Shown here: piece by piece, positions 21,796 to 23,534 of the stretch | Layout of the letters: every line of letters starts with the position of its first letter | Position numbering within the stretch: the first letter of the stretch is position 1 | Source: an uncultured Paenibacillaceae bacterium | Lineage (GTDB): Bacteria > Bacillota > Bacilli > Paenibacillales > CALAME01 | Direction of reading: 5' to 3' | DNA length: 23,534 bases | Assembly: GCA_937983035.1 (NCBI GenBank) | Contig: CALKAN010000145.1 | Coordinates: 1-23,534, forward strand | Program-made: the position numbers and the translations under genes | Notes under the pieces: model-generated | What the model was told of the DNA's origin: nothing | The model's input: the letters and a program-made list of their open reading frames with translations, nothing else | The model's database searches: none

Positions 21796-23534
21796 GTGAA
21801 TCCATTAATTCACTTTTTTCAAAAAGATGGGGAAACCCAGTCCGTTATTCAAGGAATCGAAGCCGGCATGAAAGAGCAGCTCATATCCGGCTTGCAAGGA
21901 TCTGCCAAGCAGCTGCTGATTGCGGCTTTGCATCAAACGCTGCAAAGGCCAATATTCGTGTTGACGCATAATATGTTTTCAGCGCAAAAAGTTGCGGAAG
22001 ACTTAAAAGAATGCTTGGAAGAACGGCAGGTGCTGCTTTATCCGGCGAACGAATTGACGACTGCTGAGCTGGCAGCGATCGATCCGGAAGTTCAGTCCCA
22101 GAGAATGCAAACTTTAAGCAAATTGGCACAAGGCTTCTCAGGCATCGTCGTCAGCCCTTACGCGGGAATTCGCAGGCTGCTTCCTTCCAAACAAGTGATG
22201 TCATCTGCTAGATTGCATTTAAAGACAGGGCAAGAGATAGAACTGGAAACAGTCATGCAAACTTTAAGAGATTTAGGATACGAGAGGGTTGACCGCGTGG
22301 AGTCGCCGGGACAGATGAGTTTGCGCGGCGGCATTGTTGACGTATGCCCTTTGATCGGCGAAGATGCGTATCGCATTGAGTTTTTTGATGATATTATTGA
22401 TTCGATTCGCGTGTTTGACACAGATGACCAACGCTCCAAACATAAAGTTGATGAAGTTGAAATTATTCCGTGCAAGGAGATTATCGCGGATAGCAAGCGC
22501 TTTCAAAACGCGGCCCAGTCAGCTTTTGAACGAATGCAAGAACATCTTGCCAAAGTAACTGACGCCAATTTGAAGCAGAAATTGGAAGAAAACTTAAGCT
22601 GGGATATAGAGAGACTGAGGGAAGGGCAGCAATTCCAAGGGTTGTACAAATATATTTCTCTTTTATATCCGGAAAAAGAAACACTGCTGGATTATTTTGA
22701 TCAACAATCATTGCTGGTGATCGATGAACCGATTCGGTTGATAGAAACCGCCAAGCAAATGGATCACGATGAGGCGGAGTCCATCGCCGCGATGCTGCAA
22801 GACGGCAAAATCATGCCTTCATTGAAATTTTCAAAAACATACGATTCATTGTTGCAGAACAAGCCGCTGCCTACGCTGTACATTTCCTTGTTCCTGCGCC
22901 AAATTCCGAATGCTTCACCGCAAAACATCGTGAACTATTCCTGCCGCCCGATGCAAAATTTCCATGGTCAGATGAACGTGTTAAAGTCGGAGATGGAACG
23001 CTGGAAGAAAAATGATTTTGAAGTGTTCGTAATGACGGGAACAAAAGAACGCCGGGAGAAAGTGCGGAGAGTATTTGAAGATTATCAAATTGAACTTCCG
23101 AAAATCGAACTTATGGATTTGCAAAGCGGATTTGAGTTTCCGTCCGCCCGCATAGCCGTCATTACGGAAGAAGAAATTTTTAATAAAAGACAGCGCAAGC
23201 CGAAACGGCCGGCAAAACGCATTGAAAACGCCGAGCGAATTAAAAGCTACACCGATTTGAAAGTTGGGGACTATGTCGTTCACGTAAATCACGGAATAGG
23301 AAAGTATATCGGGATCGGCACGCTGGAAGTAGGCGGCGTTCACAAAGATTACATTCATATCCAATACGCCGGAGATGACAAGCTGTCTGTTCCGATTGAT
23401 CAAATTCACCTTGTCCAAAAATATATCGGTGCAGAGGAGAAAGAGCCGAAGTTGTACAAGCTGGGCGGAACAGAGTGGGCCAGAGTGACGAAGAAGGCAA
23501 GAAGTTCCGTCAAAGACATCGCCGATGATCTCGT
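21796..23534 (+). CDS. mfd: Transcription-repair coupling factor Mfd (5' part, cut by the window end)
   Basis: The first 579 codons of mfd, open to the window edge with no stop. Mfd displaces RNA polymerase stalled at lesions and recruits UvrA. Visible: the UvrB-like N-terminal module (about 1-330, including SLRGGIVDVCPL and YRIEFFDDIIDSIR), the D3 region and, from about residue 488, the RNA-polymerase-interacting CarD-like domain (LKVGDYVVHVNHGIGKYIGI) followed by the segment leading to the ATPase motor (GGTEWARVTKKARSSVKDIA). The helicase motor and C-terminal domain lie outside the window. GTG at 21796 has GAGGGGGT (21784-21791) four bases upstream. It follows fin as in B. subtilis. Confidence 0.96.
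   Translation, partial: MNPLIHFFQKDGETQSVIQGIEAGMKEQLISGLQGSAKQLLIAALHQTLQRPIFVLTHNMFSAQKVAEDLKECLEERQVLLYPANELTTAELAAIDPEVQSQRMQTLSKLAQGFSGIVVSPYAGIRRLLPSKQVMSSARLHLKTGQEIELETVMQTLRDLGYERVDRVESPGQMSLRGGIVDVCPLIGEDAYRIEFFDDIIDSIRVFDTDDQRSKHKVDEVEIIPCKEIIADSKRFQNAAQSAFERMQEHLAKVTDANLKQKLEENLSWDIERLREGQQFQGLYKYISLLYPEKETLLDYFDQQSLLVIDEPIRLIETAKQMDHDEAESIAAMLQDGKIMPSLKFSKTYDSLLQNKPLPTLYISLFLRQIPNASPQNIVNYSCRPMQNFHGQMNVLKSEMERWKKNDFEVFVMTGTKERREKVRRVFEDYQIELPKIELMDLQSGFEFPSARIAVITEEEIFNKRQRKPKRPAKRIENAERIKSYTDLKVGDYVVHVNHGIGKYIGIGTLEVGGVHKDYIHIQYAGDDKLSVPIDQIHLVQKYIGAEEKEPKLYKLGGTEWARVTKKARSSVKDIADDL

Noticed and set aside
22981..23418. 145-codon open frame on the minus strand
   Set aside because: Antisense shadow of mfd, whose plus-strand frame is open and conserved throughout.
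1..23534. CRISPR array, insertion sequence, prophage or defence island
   Set aside because: No regular direct repeats, transposase, integrase or target-site duplications seen; gene order is the conserved core order throughout.

Overview
The window is a conserved chromosomal core region from an endospore-forming member of the Bacillales. The evidence is the gene set and its order: the 3' end of a 5S rRNA gene, then csfB(gin), an Orn/Lys/Arg decarboxylase (yaaO-type), tmk, darA(yaaQ), yaaR, holB, ricT(yaaT), yabA, yabB(trmN6-type), rsmI(yabC), abrB, an HD-domain hydrolase (ywfO-type), tatD-type yabD, yabE, rnmV, ksgA, yabG, veg, sspF, ispE, purR, ridA(yabJ), spoVG, glmU(gcaD), prs, a small unknown gene, pth(spoVC), fin(yabK) and the first part of mfd. 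This is nearly the Bacillus subtilis order downstream of bofA and rrnA, but protein divergence and local gene differences indicate a different genus. I cannot assign one from this window.

Layout. Bases 1-57 are the end of a ribosomal RNA operon and its terminator. Bases 168-5981 hold the Gin gene, then the decarboxylase and a tight replication/signalling block (tmk, c-di-AMP receptor, yaaR, delta-prime clamp-loader subunit, RicT, YabA) closed by a terminator. Bases 6014-7652 hold two overlapping methyltransferase genes (TrmN6-like, RsmI). abrB lies on the minus strand and diverges from the HD-hydrolase gene. Then come tatD, a 334-base structured intergenic region and yabE; after a terminator, rnmV and ksgA overlap and yabG follows. 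veg and sspF are single-gene units, each with its own promoter and terminator. ispE-purR-ridA, spoVG, and glmU-prs follow. A 66-aa gene is convergent with prs. pth, fin and mfd complete the window.

How the genes work together. Housekeeping functions (dTMP and PRPP synthesis, UDP-GlcNAc and isoprenoid precursors, rRNA and tRNA maturation, replication, transcription-coupled repair) are interleaved with sporulation control. Sporulation promoters of several classes can be read in the DNA: sigma-F-like before csfB and possibly fin, sigma-H before spoVG, sigma-K-like before yabG, and sigma-G-like before sspF. abrB has a consensus Spo0A box just downstream of its predicted start site.

Departures from the B. 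subtilis arrangement: no metS between abrB and tatD (an HD hydrolase occupies the slot), no yazA between yabB and rsmI, and no ctc between prs and pth (a small unknown minus-strand gene is there instead). The least explained stretch is the 334-base gap before yabE, which holds three successive inverted repeats. I found no insertion sequence, prophage, CRISPR array or obvious defence system; most of the region is ordinary core genome.
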